Shown piece after piece: positions 38,619 through 47,782 of a stretch of 64,000 bases of DNA. The DNA is taken from contig JARKOY010000173.1 of assembly GCA_029975555.1 (NCBI GenBank), positions 1-64,000 on the forward strand. The letters are read 5' to 3'. Within the stretch, counting starts at the first letter, position 1. Each line of letters starts with the position of its first letter. The translations under genes and the position numbers were made by a program. The notes beneath the pieces were generated by a model. It was not told the DNA's origin. It did no database searches and saw only the letters and a program-made list of their open reading frames with translations. This DNA comes from Spirochaetia bacterium (GTDB taxonomy: Bacteria > Spirochaetota > Spirochaetia > Treponematales > Rectinemataceae).

Positions 38619-40165
38619 ATATGCACCACTATTTTCTCGGCATCGACAACGGAGGAACCGTTGCAAAAGCCGCTCTTTTCGATGAAACAGGCGCAGAAAT
38701 AACCATGGCATCCGAAACCGTGCCCTTCTCTTCCCCGAAGCCCGGATTCGTCGAGCGCGACATGCTCGCCCTCTGGCATGCAAATTGCCGAATCATTCGT
38801 GAAGTGCTTCAAAACTCGCAGATCCCTTCAACGCACATAGCGGCAGTCGCATGTACCGGACACGGCAAGGGACTCTATCTCTGGGGAAAGGAGGAACATC
38901 CAGCATACCCTGGCATCGTTTCGACGGATACAAGGGCGTGGGAATACCCACTGCGCTGGGAGAAAAACGGCACGGCCCACGCCGTGTACGCAAAGACCTT
39001 CCAAAGAATACTCGCCTGCCAGCCGGTTTCTCTCCTCGCGTGGTTTAAAGACCATGCGCCCGAGGTCGTCAGTCGTACGAAATGGATATTCGAAGCAAAA
39101 GACTTTATTCGTTTCATGCTAACAGGTGAAGCGCAGGCCGAAATTACCGACTATTCTGGCTCAGGGCTTTTGAACATTCGCGATCGGTGTTTCGACCGCG
39201 AGCTTTTAGACACCTACGGCCTCAGCGATATACATGAGAAGCTGCCTCCGCTTGTGCAATCCACAGAGCTGTGCGGGAAAATCAGCGCACCGGCGGCCCA
39301 CGCCACAGGGCTCATGGAAGGAACGCCGGTTGCAGGCGGCATGTTCGATATCGATGCCTGCGCGGTTGCTTCGGGTGTAATCGATGAGCGCTATGTGGGT
39401 GTTGTGGCCGGCACCTGGAGTATCAATGAGTACGTGTCCAAAAGGCCTGTCACTGATGGAAGCATCATGATGAACTCACTGTTTTGCATACCTGAATATT
39501 ACCTGATCGAAGAATCGAGCCCAACATCTGCGGGCAATTATGAATGGTTCATCAATTTCTTTTTAGACAAAGAAAAAAAAGAAGCTAATGAAACAGGAGT
39601 GAGCATTTTCGAGCTTGCAGAGCGCATGGCCCGGGACATTGCACCTGAGGAGTGTGACCTCGTATTCTTGCCGTTTCTTTTCGGCTCCAACTATAACCCT
39701 GAAGCGCGGGCCTGTTTTGTAGGCTTTTCTGCTCGGCACACCAGGGCACACATGATTCGAGCGGTACTGGAAGGAATTGCCTTCAGCCACAAGACGCACA
39801 TCGACAAACTGGGTGCTACGCGCACACCGCCTCTTGCGATACGGCTCACCGGAGGTGCAGCAAAGTCGAAAGCATGGGTTCAAATATTCGCCGATGTCAT
39901 CGGCCTTCCCGTAGAGACGGTCCTTACATCGGAACCAGGAGCCCTGGGATGCGCCATGTCGGCCGCTGTCGCGTGCGGCCTTTACAAGGACCTGCGTGAA
40001 GCAGTGTCGCATATGGTAAGGCGTGGTGAGCGCGTTGAGCCTGGTGCCAACGCCACCGAGATGTATCAAAAAAAATACAATATTTACAAGGACATCGCCG
40101 ATTCACTCGATCACTCGTGGAAAGGCTTCAGCTCGCAAACTCCTTCGACAGAGCTTCCATCATAA
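38615..40165 (+). CDS. FGGY-family carbohydrate kinase, L-xylulose/3-keto-L-gulonate kinase (LyxK) type
   Basis: MHHYFLGIDNGGTVAKAALFDE; GFVERDMLALW; EGTPVAGGMFDIDACAVASGV; GTWSINEYV; LPFLFGSN; MYQKKYNIYK, resembling E. coli LyxK along its length. ATGA overlap with the preceding gene (alternative ATG 38621). Confidence 0.85.
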   Translation: MNMHHYFLGIDNGGTVAKAALFDETGAEITMASETVPFSSPKPGFVERDMLALWHANCRIIREVLQNSQIPSTHIAAVACTGHGKGLYLWGKEEHPAYPGIVSTDTRAWEYPLRWEKNGTAHAVYAKTFQRILACQPVSLLAWFKDHAPEVVSRTKWIFEAKDFIRFMLTGEAQAEITDYSGSGLLNIRDRCFDRELLDTYGLSDIHEKLPPLVQSTELCGKISAPAAHATGLMEGTPVAGGMFDIDACAVASGVIDERYVGVVAGTWSINEYVSKRPVTDGSIMMNSLFCIPEYYLIEESSPTSAGNYEWFINFFLDKEKKEANETGVSIFELAERMARDIAPEECDLVFLPFLFGSNYNPEARACFVGFSARHTRAHMIRAVLEGIAFSHKTHIDKLGATRTPPLAIRLTGGAAKSKAWVQIFADVIGLPVETVLTSEPGALGCAMSAAVACGLYKDLREAVSHMVRRGERVEPGANATEMYQKKYNIYKDIADSLDHSWKGFSSQTPSTELPS

Positions 40166-41000
40166 CCTCGCGAGGCGCATCGAGTCCTGTCCACAGCGCA
40201 AAGCCTATGACTCCCTGGTTGACCAGCATACCAAGCCCATCGATCGTCCTTGCGCCGCGCGCCTCAGCCTTTTTCAGGAAGGCGGTGTGCGGCGGGTTGG
40301 GAATGACATCGCAGACAACAAGGCCAGGCCTGATTGTCTGATAATCGATATCGGGCAACGCTTCTGTATTTGGGAAAAGGCCGATCGATGTCGCATTGAC
40401 CAGGATATCCGTATCTTCGGGAATTACGAGCCGCCTGTCCCACGGCAGAAACTCGGCGCGACAGTGCGTCGACTCATTCAGCGTCCGGGCCAGGTCCTCC
40501 CCCCGTTTCTCTGTGCGATTCGCAATCACAACCTGCCTGGCGCCGGCGAGTGCCAATTCCACCGCAATGGACCTCGCAGCTCCCCCTGCTCCAAGGAGAA
40601 ACACCTTCGATCCTGAAATGGGTATTCCTCCTTGCTCTCTCAGCGACCGAAGAAAACCCTTCCCATCGGTATTTTCACCATAAAGTTTGCCATTTTTTAC
40701 CACAATTGTATTCACCGCACCAATGAGACGAGCATCCGGAGCAATGTCATCGAGATACTTCATGACCTCGATCTTATGTGGGATTGTGAGGTTGACCCCT
40801 CGCATACCGAAGGCCACAAGACCAGCCACCGCATCTGCGAGATTTTCCGGCTTTACCTCTATGGTGAGGTAGCGCCAATTCAGTCCACATGCACGGAATG
40901 CAGCCTCCATCATGACAACCGTCGGATTTTCTGCCACAGGACAGCCAAACACGCCCACGAGCTCTGCTTTGTAATTGCGATCCAGCATATCAACCTCCAC
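40128..41000 (-). CDS. aroE: Shikimate dehydrogenase
   Basis: 290 aa; GVFGCPVAENPTVVMMEAAFRACGLNWRYLTIEV; MRGVNLTIPHK; GAVNTIVVKNGKLYGENTDGKGF; LLGAGGAARSIAVEL. Confidence 0.94.
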   Translation of the reverse strand: MEVDMLDRNYKAELVGVFGCPVAENPTVVMMEAAFRACGLNWRYLTIEVKPENLADAVAGLVAFGMRGVNLTIPHKIEVMKYLDDIAPDARLIGAVNTIVVKNGKLYGENTDGKGFLRSLREQGGIPISGSKVFLLGAGGAARSIAVELALAGARQVVIANRTEKRGEDLARTLNESTHCRAEFLPWDRRLVIPEDTDILVNATSIGLFPNTEALPDIDYQTIRPGLVVCDVIPNPPHTAFLKKAEARGARTIDGLGMLVNQGVIGFALWTGLDAPREVMMEALSKEFAS

Positions 41001-41100
41001 GTTCTCGTGATAATATACTGCGGGTTTTATGCTGAAGAAATCAGGCGGATTGCCACATGCTGCAAATCAGGATAGTCTTCATCGGAAAAGGAACGGTACT

Positions 41101-41733
41101 ATGCTTCAGATGAATGCAACGACCTCAGACGGCGCGCCTGAAAAACCAATGAGAATCTGCGTATTCTGCGGCTCTTCGCTGGGGAATCGCCCGGCTTACA
41201 CCGAGGCTGCAGTGAAGCTAGGGCAAACGCTGGGAGCACGGGGCATGGTCCTCGTCTACGGCGGGGGAAATGTCGGCCTGATGGGCACTGTGGCCGAAGC
41301 AGCCTTGAGCGCCGGAGGGAAGGTCATCGGCATAATTCCACAGCGGCTCTTCGAGCTCGTCGAACAGCAGGAGCTCACCGAGCTTCTGGTGGTGAAAGAC
41401 ATGCATGAGCGGAAGGCCCTCATGCAGGAAAAGGCCGATGCCTTCATCTCTCTGCCGGGCGGCATCGGCACGATGGAAGAGCTTTTCGAGGTGTGGAGCT
41501 GGAGGTACATCGGGTATCACCGGAAGCCTGTGGCAATCCTCAACATCGAGCGCTACTACGACCAACTGCTCGAAATGCTCCGCCACATGGTCAGCGAAGG
41601 GTTCCTGCACAGAGAAATCTACGAAGACCTCATCGTCAGCGACGATGTTGAGGTTGTCCTGCGCGCCATAGAGGAGAAAGTCGACACCTCAGGCGCCCTG
41701 CCGTTTTTGAAGAGACCTGAGCGCAGAGGTTAA
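41101..41733 (+). CDS. LOG-family protein (TIGR00730-type, putative phosphoribohydrolase)
   Basis: [63 protein letters not shown]. Confidence 0.92.
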   Translation: MLQMNATTSDGAPEKPMRICVFCGSSLGNRPAYTEAAVKLGQTLGARGMVLVYGGGNVGLMGTVAEAALSAGGKVIGIIPQRLFELVEQQELTELLVVKDMHERKALMQEKADAFISLPGGIGTMEELFEVWSWRYIGYHRKPVAILNIERYYDQLLEMLRHMVSEGFLHREIYEDLIVSDDVEVVLRAIEEKVDTSGALPFLKRPERRG

Positions 41734-41848
41734 AGAGACTGAACCGCACCGACGATGCCTCTTGGACACCGTGGCCTGGCCGCGCGGCTCACGATGCTTT
41801 TTCGGCGCTGCGCAGCGCTCAAAGACGCGTCGGGGCCTTTGTTACGAC

Positions 41849-43303
41849 CTACAATGAAGTCTCCGATGGCCTCTGCTGAAAAAATGTCTCGATGAGGGAT
41901 ACTTTGAGATTGAACAGCCTGTCGGTGATGGAGACCTTGTAGATGTGGGGGTTGAGCAGGCGAAGGTATGTGGCGTCGAAGGTCTGCATCCTCTCCTTCA
42001 TGAATTTCTGGCTCTGCACGATGTCGGGGAGCTCCTGCGTTCGGCTCCCATGGTCCATCACCTTAAAAAGGAGAGGCTCGACGCGCGCAGGCACGATATT
42101 GAGGTGGCGCCAGTCCGCGCTCGGGTGGTGGACGAGATATTCGGTGCCCTCTCGGATTTCTTCTTCGCCGCACGAGATGAGGTCAAGCCGTGCCGCGCCG
42201 TGCTTGTCGTAGAGCCGCCACAGATTCTTGACGCCGGGGTTCGTCGATTTCTCCGGGTTGTCGGAGAACTTCATGACCGGCCGATTTTCCCCTGCCGGGT
42301 CTATGGCCGACAACTTGTAAACCCCTGTAAATGCCGCGTCGTTTCCGCCCGTCACGAGCTTCGTGCCTACGCCCCACGTGTCGATGGGGGCCTTGTCGTC
42401 GACGAGGCTCTCGATGATCTCCTCGTCGAGTTCGTTGGAGACGGCGATTTTGGCATTGGGAAGACCCGCCTCGTCGAGCCGCTGGCGAATCATCCGCGAC
42501 AGATAGTCGATGTCGCCCGAATCGAGACGAACCCCGAAGGTATACCCCTTCTCTACCAACTTTTTTCCTACTTTTATGGCATTGATGATGCCTGATTCGA
42601 GGGAATTATAGGTGTCGATGAGGAATACCGTGTTCTTGGGATAGATCTCGGCATACGCCTCGAAGGCCTCGAGTTCGTTCGGGTAGGACATGACCCAGGA
42701 GTGGGCCATCGTCCCCAGCACGGGGATTCCGAATTTCTTGCCCGCGAGCGTGTTGGACGTGCCGATGGCTCCGCCGATAAAGGCTGCGCGGCTCGCCGAG
42801 AGCGCACCATCTGAGCCCTGGGCCCTCCGAAGCCCGAATTCCATGATCGCGCCGTGTTTCGAGGCATTCCATATCCGCGCGGTTTTCGTCGCGATGAGGC
42901 TCTGGAAGTTGAGCACATTGAGCACGAGGCCTTCAATGATCTGCGCAGAGATTAGGTCGGCCTCCACGCGGACCAGCGGTTCCTGCGGAAACACGATTTC
43001 CCCTTCGCGGACGGCATAGATGGTGCCCTTAAACGTGAATGTGGACAGATAGTCGAGAAAAGCATCCTCAAAGAGGCCCAGGGTCGAAAGGTATTCCAGG
43101 TCTTCTTTCGAAAAGGAAAAACTCTCGAGCGCCTCTATGAGTGTCCCAAGGCCGGCGAACACTGAGTAGCCGCCGCCAAAGGGGTGTCTGCGAAAAAAGT
43201 AGTCGAAGACCACGGGCATGGTCATGTGGCGCTTCCAGTAGCCCTGCGCCATGGTCAATTCATAAAAATCGGTAAAAAGGGCGGTTTGATAGTTGCAATT
43301 CAT
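41849..43303 (-). CDS. pncB: Nicotinate phosphoribosyltransferase
   Basis: TALFTDFYELTMAQGYWKRHM; EFGLRRAQGSDGALSASRAAFIGGAIGTSN; FGVRLDSGDIDYLSR; start at MNCNY (43303). Confidence 0.93.
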   Translation of the reverse strand: MNCNYQTALFTDFYELTMAQGYWKRHMTMPVVFDYFFRRHPFGGGYSVFAGLGTLIEALESFSFSKEDLEYLSTLGLFEDAFLDYLSTFTFKGTIYAVREGEIVFPQEPLVRVEADLISAQIIEGLVLNVLNFQSLIATKTARIWNASKHGAIMEFGLRRAQGSDGALSASRAAFIGGAIGTSNTLAGKKFGIPVLGTMAHSWVMSYPNELEAFEAYAEIYPKNTVFLIDTYNSLESGIINAIKVGKKLVEKGYTFGVRLDSGDIDYLSRMIRQRLDEAGLPNAKIAVSNELDEEIIESLVDDKAPIDTWGVGTKLVTGGNDAAFTGVYKLSAIDPAGENRPVMKFSDNPEKSTNPGVKNLWRLYDKHGAARLDLISCGEEEIREGTEYLVHHPSADWRHLNIVPARVEPLLFKVMDHGSRTQELPDIVQSQKFMKERMQTFDATYLRLLNPHIYKVSITDRLFNLKVSLIETFFQQRPSETSL

Positions 43304-43333
43304 TGCATGTATTTCCTTTTTATTCAATACAAT

Positions 43334-43957
43334 TCAGATTTTCGCCAATAATTCGCTCGTCTGGGCAAAGGTGCAGCCCTGCGCTCGCATCTCTTCCTTC
43401 GCTCGTGCGACATCCCCGGAATTTGCGTCTATTCCTCTGACGGCGTCCTCCACCACCACGACGTCGAGCCCTACGCGACGGGCATCCAGCGCAGTCGCCT
43501 TCACGCAGTAATCGGTCGCCAGTCCGCAGACCAGAACTCTCCGCACGCCGAGCGATGCAAGAAGGCCCGCAAGCCCCGTGGGAGTCACGCCATCATTCTC
43601 GAAAAACGCCGAATAGCTGTCGAGTGTCTTCCTCGTCCCTTTGCGCAGGACGAACCTCGCCCTCCAGGTTTGAAGCGCCGGATGGAAGTCGGCCCCTTTG
43701 GTCCCCGCGACGCAGTGGTCCGGCCACAAGACTGAAGGAGGCGTCGCGCTTGTATCGAGCGAGAAAGGAGGCAGCGACTTTGAAGACGCAAAAGAACAGT
43801 GCATGGGAGGGTGCCAGTCCTGGGTCAAAATGCTGAAAGGGTACTCGGCGAGCAGCGCATTCACCTTGGGGATAATGACGTCGCCATCAGGCACCGCGAG
43901 GACACCCCCGGGGCAAAAATCGTTCTGAATGTCGACTGCGATTAAAGCACTTTCCAT
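43334..43957 (-). CDS. pncA: Nicotinamidase / isochorismatase-family hydrolase
   Basis: MESALIAVDIQNDFCPGGVLAVPDGDVI; DHCVAGTKGADFHP; GLATDYCVKATALDA. Confidence 0.92.
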   Translation of the reverse strand: MESALIAVDIQNDFCPGGVLAVPDGDVIIPKVNALLAEYPFSILTQDWHPPMHCSFASSKSLPPFSLDTSATPPSVLWPDHCVAGTKGADFHPALQTWRARFVLRKGTRKTLDSYSAFFENDGVTPTGLAGLLASLGVRRVLVCGLATDYCVKATALDARRVGLDVVVVEDAVRGIDANSGDVARAKEEMRAQGCTFAQTSELLAKI

Positions 43958-44045
43958 GTTCTCCTCCCGCAAGATTATCTGCATAAAAATGGTATCGCAC
44001 TGGAGAACGTTTGAAAACCACCCGCAGGGGTAAAGGACGACTCTT

Positions 44046-45599
44046 CTACAGAGGAATTTTGACATAGAGGTGTGCAGACGCAATTGAAAATCGTTTCTCT
44101 GCCGCCTTGAAATCGCCGGTTCCCGAGGCCTCTACGAGGAGATGGCCTACCTTTGCCGAAGCGCGGACTTTTATCCGCAGGGCATCAGAATCCGAAGGCT
44201 TAAGAGGAAACTCGACCGCCGTCCGGCAAGAGAAGGCCCCAAAGGCGACACACAGCGATCCGATAGCCCGATCGAGCGTCAATGCGCCTGCCGAGCCTTG
44301 CACAGTGGAGGAGACGTCCTCGGCTGCTTCGTATTCCGAGATGTCGCCGAAGTTCCCATCTACTTCGGAGGCCTTCTCCTGTTCTCGACACGAGGTCTGG
44401 AGCGCGAACTCGAGCCCTACTTTAGGCGCAGGGGCTTGAGGTGCAGCGGACTGCGGGTCGGCCGAGCTCACTGCAAGGGCCCCTAGGCTTCGCACATTTA
44501 GATCGAACGCGAACTTTCCAAACCACGTGCCTGGTTTTTTGACCACCTCCCAGGAAAAAGATGAGTCAAAGATGAGGATTGTACGAAATAGAACACCCCT
44601 CAGCTCCTTGTTCTCTATGCCGAGACGGCCTTCTGCACCGTCCGGCCAATATTTCAATGCAAGAGAATCGGGGAAGGTGCCGAACGACGGAGTCGTTCCT
44701 CCTTCGATCTCGGCCGCGCCCTGCTTGGAAAACACAGAGAGGTCAAGCGAAATTTTTTTGACAAAAGGCACCCAGGAAATATCGGCGACATAATCGATCT
44801 GAACTAGAGCATCGCGGCTGGAGACCTTGCCTGTGCCCGATACGAAGTCCCCTGCTTCTGCATACAGAATCCCCATCATTCTTTGCCGGGGAGCGCGCCA
44901 GGAGATATCCATCCTGCATGCGGCCGCCTTCAGCCAGGCAAAGTCGAAAAAATCGCCGCCGGCTACCTCAAGGCTGGGATATACCTGCGCTCTTGCCAGA
45001 AACAAAACACTGGACACGCGATATCCGACAGCTGAGGCGAACCAGGGCCTCAGACGGTGCACAGCTGAACCTTGGCTTCCCTCCCCCCACAGCGCCCCAA
45101 GACAGACGATCACGTGTGCAGCCCTCTCGAGCAGCATGTACTGCAGGGCGCCACGGGTGTAGAGTTCATCCCTGGCCAGAAAAAGCGACAGCCGCGAAGA
45201 GGCCAGCGCAATGCCTAGGGGATCGCTCGAATTTCCGAGATTTGCGGAACTCAACAACGAGTCTCCGCGGCTCGAAACCACATCAGGCCGCGCCAGAAAC
45301 CCAGCGGCGTCGCCGATCTTGAGGTTTCCGGCAGCGAGGCTGAGCCCGCCGAACTTCCCTTTCACCGTGAACGAAGACGAACGCAAGGCAGCCCCGTCTA
45401 AAGAAAGAGGCGCCGATGCGTTGATGAGCACATCAAAGGGCAACGCCATCGACATATAGGTCCGAGTCCCTGTCGAGGAAACACTGAACGAAATGGTCCC
45501 CGACACAGGGCGAAGGGGCTCTCCGAGACCCTTCGCCGCCACGAGGAGCAGCATACATAGCGGTGCCGCACAGCGCAGTATCCTCTGTCCCACATCCAT
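44046..45599 (-). CDS. Hypothetical secreted protein (signal peptide, possible envelope beta-rich protein)
   Basis: 517 aa; MDVGQRILRCAAPLCMLLLVAAKGLGEPLRP...; no recognised motif; ends ...HLYVKIPL. Confidence 0.6.
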   Translation of the reverse strand: MDVGQRILRCAAPLCMLLLVAAKGLGEPLRPVSGTISFSVSSTGTRTYMSMALPFDVLINASAPLSLDGAALRSSSFTVKGKFGGLSLAAGNLKIGDAAGFLARPDVVSSRGDSLLSSANLGNSSDPLGIALASSRLSLFLARDELYTRGALQYMLLERAAHVIVCLGALWGEGSQGSAVHRLRPWFASAVGYRVSSVLFLARAQVYPSLEVAGGDFFDFAWLKAAACRMDISWRAPRQRMMGILYAEAGDFVSGTGKVSSRDALVQIDYVADISWVPFVKKISLDLSVFSKQGAAEIEGGTTPSFGTFPDSLALKYWPDGAEGRLGIENKELRGVLFRTILIFDSSFSWEVVKKPGTWFGKFAFDLNVRSLGALAVSSADPQSAAPQAPAPKVGLEFALQTSCREQEKASEVDGNFGDISEYEAAEDVSSTVQGSAGALTLDRAIGSLCVAFGAFSCRTAVEFPLKPSDSDALRIKVRASAKVGHLLVEASGTGDFKAAEKRFSIASAHLYVKIPL

Positions 45600-45671
45600 A
45601 AGACGCAGGGCGGCGGCCGCCTTGCTTCAAATTTTCTGCGGTTGCATGTGAGAAGGTGTCCCTTGACGCGC

Positions 45672-45706
45672 GATTTTATATATATTATTTTTTATATATA
45701 AAAATC
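45672..45706. promoter_or_regulatory. AT-rich inverted repeat upstream of glutaredoxin gene
   Basis: GATTTTATATATAT ... TATATATAAAAATC, near-perfect inverted repeat (one-nt offset) within a strongly AT-rich patch. Confidence 0.5.
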
Positions 45707-45734
45707 ACACTTACAGAGGATACAGGGAGGACAT

Positions 45735-45965
45735 ATGTCGGTTGTCATCTATACGACACCCAGCTGTAGCTACTGCCGAATGGCAAAGGACTGGTTCCGT
45801 CAGAACGGCATCTCTTTTACGGAGTACAATGTCGCTGCCGATATGCGGCGCGCCGAGGAGATGATGCGCAAATCGGGACAGATGGGAGTGCCCGTCATCG
45901 ACATAAACGGCAGGATCATCGTCGGATTCAATAAGCCCGAAATAGAGAGGGCTCTCCGCCGCTGA
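45735..45965 (+). CDS. Glutaredoxin/NrdH-like protein
   Basis: 76 aa; MSVVIYTTPSCSYCRMAKDWFRQNGISFTEYNV...MGVPVIDINGRIIVGFNK; CxxC and VPV motifs. Confidence 0.9.
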   Translation: MSVVIYTTPSCSYCRMAKDWFRQNGISFTEYNVAADMRRAEEMMRKSGQMGVPVIDINGRIIVGFNKPEIERALRR

Positions 45966-46045
45966 TTTTTCAACCCCTCCCCTCCATTGCAGGCTTGCTG
46001 CCTTATCCATTACTATGGCCTTCAGCAGCCAGGAGGGGAGCGAGC

Positions 46046-46849
46046 ATGAATCAGGATAAGGTCCGTGAAATTCTGGAAGCCATCGAGCCACCGCCTGCAC
46101 CTTTTTCTCTTGTGTTCTCGGGCAAGACGAACAAAAAGGTCAACGGGCTCTACAAGCCTGCAAAGGCCGAGATCGTCATTCACAACCGCAATTTCGATTC
46201 GGACAACCAGCTCATCTATACCGCAATCCACGAGTATGCCCACCACATTCTGTTTACGAGACGCGGGGGCATGCCCATGCCGAGGCCTCACACCCAGGAA
46301 TTCTGGGCTCTTTTTCACGAGCTTTTGGAGAAAGCCGAAAGCCTGGGGTTTTACGCAAATGTCTTCGACACTGTTCCTGAATTCGCTTCTCTTACGGCAC
46401 AGATAAAAGAGCGCTGCCTCGCGGGCAACGGTGCGCTCCTCCTTGAGCTTGGAAGACTTCTCGTGCACGCCGAAGAACTCTGTCGCATCCACCACGCGCG
46501 CTTCGAGGACTATGTCGAGAGAGTGCTCGGCCTGCCCAAGAAGACTGCCTCCACAGCCATTCAGGCTCAGAATCTCAGCCTCGATCCTTCGCTCGGGTGG
46601 GATGGCCTGTCGCTCGTCGCGTCCATCCGCGATCCACAGGCGCGGGCGAAAGCTGCCGAAGCGCTCTCCACGGGAGCCACTCCCCTCATTGCAAAACGGA
46701 TGGCGATGCCCCCCGTCGACGAGGGCAGTGATCCGATCGAAACGCTCATCGCCGAACACAAGCGGCTCGAACGCAGCATCACATCGATGACGGAGCGCAT
46801 GCGCCGCATAGAAGAGAAACTCCACTCAATGGGTGTCTCAGAAATATAG
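46046..46849 (+). CDS. Predicted zinc-metallopeptidase-like (SprT-like) protein of unknown function
   Basis: Start ATG 46046 after AGGAGGGG; YTAIHEYAHHILFTRRGG contains HExxH-type zinc motif. Confidence 0.55.
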   Translation: MNQDKVREILEAIEPPPAPFSLVFSGKTNKKVNGLYKPAKAEIVIHNRNFDSDNQLIYTAIHEYAHHILFTRRGGMPMPRPHTQEFWALFHELLEKAESLGFYANVFDTVPEFASLTAQIKERCLAGNGALLLELGRLLVHAEELCRIHHARFEDYVERVLGLPKKTASTAIQAQNLSLDPSLGWDGLSLVASIRDPQARAKAAEALSTGATPLIAKRMAMPPVDEGSDPIETLIAEHKRLERSITSMTERMRRIEEKLHSMGVSEI

Positions 46850-46876
46850 TATCAAAACGTGGCCTAGTTTGATAGA

Positions 46877-47782
46877 ATGCCTCTTCAGGTGGACCTTATG
46901 CGGCAGTTCAACGCACTTGTACTCATCAACGAAGCGATTGCACCGACGTGGATGCATTTGGCATTCGAGTGGCCCTCGAATTTGCCGGCCCCTCGGGCCG
47001 GGCAGTTCTTTACGGTGCTCCCTGCGATGGTGGAGCTCGGTGCTGGGACCATGCTCCGGCGTCCCCTTGCATTTGCAGGATTCGAGCCCGAAGAACGGCA
47101 AAACCGCGCCTCGGCCGCAACAGACAAGGCAATTGCCCATTCAATCTATCAAGTGAGAGGTCCTGGGACGAGGGCCCTGGCATGCCACGTTCCCGGCAGT
47201 CTCATCGATGTCATTGCACCGTTGGGCAACGGCTTTCCTCCACCACTTCTGGAAGAGAAGGCCATCATCGCAGGGGGTGGCATTGGTATCGGCCCTGTGC
47301 TCTTTCTGGCGGCATCTCTCTCCAAAGAGGCTTCTCGGCGGGGCAAGCCTGAGTTTCAGCTCGTGCTGGGATTCCGCAGTGCCTCGCTCATCCCGCTGCG
47401 CGCCGGCTCTGCCGACGACAGCCCCATGGCGTTTCTCTGGAAGGAACTGCTTGCGCAGGCCTTTCTCACCACCGACGATGGCTCTGAGGGCTTCCGGGGA
47501 ACGGTAGTCGACGCCCTCTCTTCGCTGAGAGACAGAGACGGCTCGTCGAAAGAGTGGCATCTCTATGGCTGCGGGCCAGGGCCGATGCTCGCCTCCCTGG
47601 CCAAATTCGCCGATGCCCACCACATCGCTGCACACTGTTCCGCCGAGCAGTGGATGGCCTGTGGGGTCGGGGCCTGCCATGGCTGCGTGCTTCCCGCTAC
47701 GTCGGGCGGTTTTTTGCGCGTGTGCGCTGACGGCCCTGTCTTTGAGGCGAACCAGATCGACTGGGAGGCGAGCTTGCAATGA
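46877..47782 (+). CDS. pyrK: Dihydroorotate dehydrogenase electron-transfer subunit
   Basis: RAGQFFTVLPA, LRRPLAFAGF; C-terminal CSAEQWMACGVGACHGCVLPA [2Fe-2S] cluster motif; overlaps pyrD. Confidence 0.9.
   Translation: MPLQVDLMRQFNALVLINEAIAPTWMHLAFEWPSNLPAPRAGQFFTVLPAMVELGAGTMLRRPLAFAGFEPEERQNRASAATDKAIAHSIYQVRGPGTRALACHVPGSLIDVIAPLGNGFPPPLLEEKAIIAGGGIGIGPVLFLAASLSKEASRRGKPEFQLVLGFRSASLIPLRAGSADDSPMAFLWKELLAQAFLTTDDGSEGFRGTVVDALSSLRDRDGSSKEWHLYGCGPGPMLASLAKFADAHHIAAHCSAEQWMACGVGACHGCVLPATSGGFLRVCADGPVFEANQIDWEASLQ

Noticed and set aside
41806-41822. GCGCTGCGCAGCGC palindrome between the LOG-family gene and pncB
   Set aside because: Short GC palindrome in a convergent intergenic region with no U-tract; likely a weak transcription-end hairpin and not supportable as an element.
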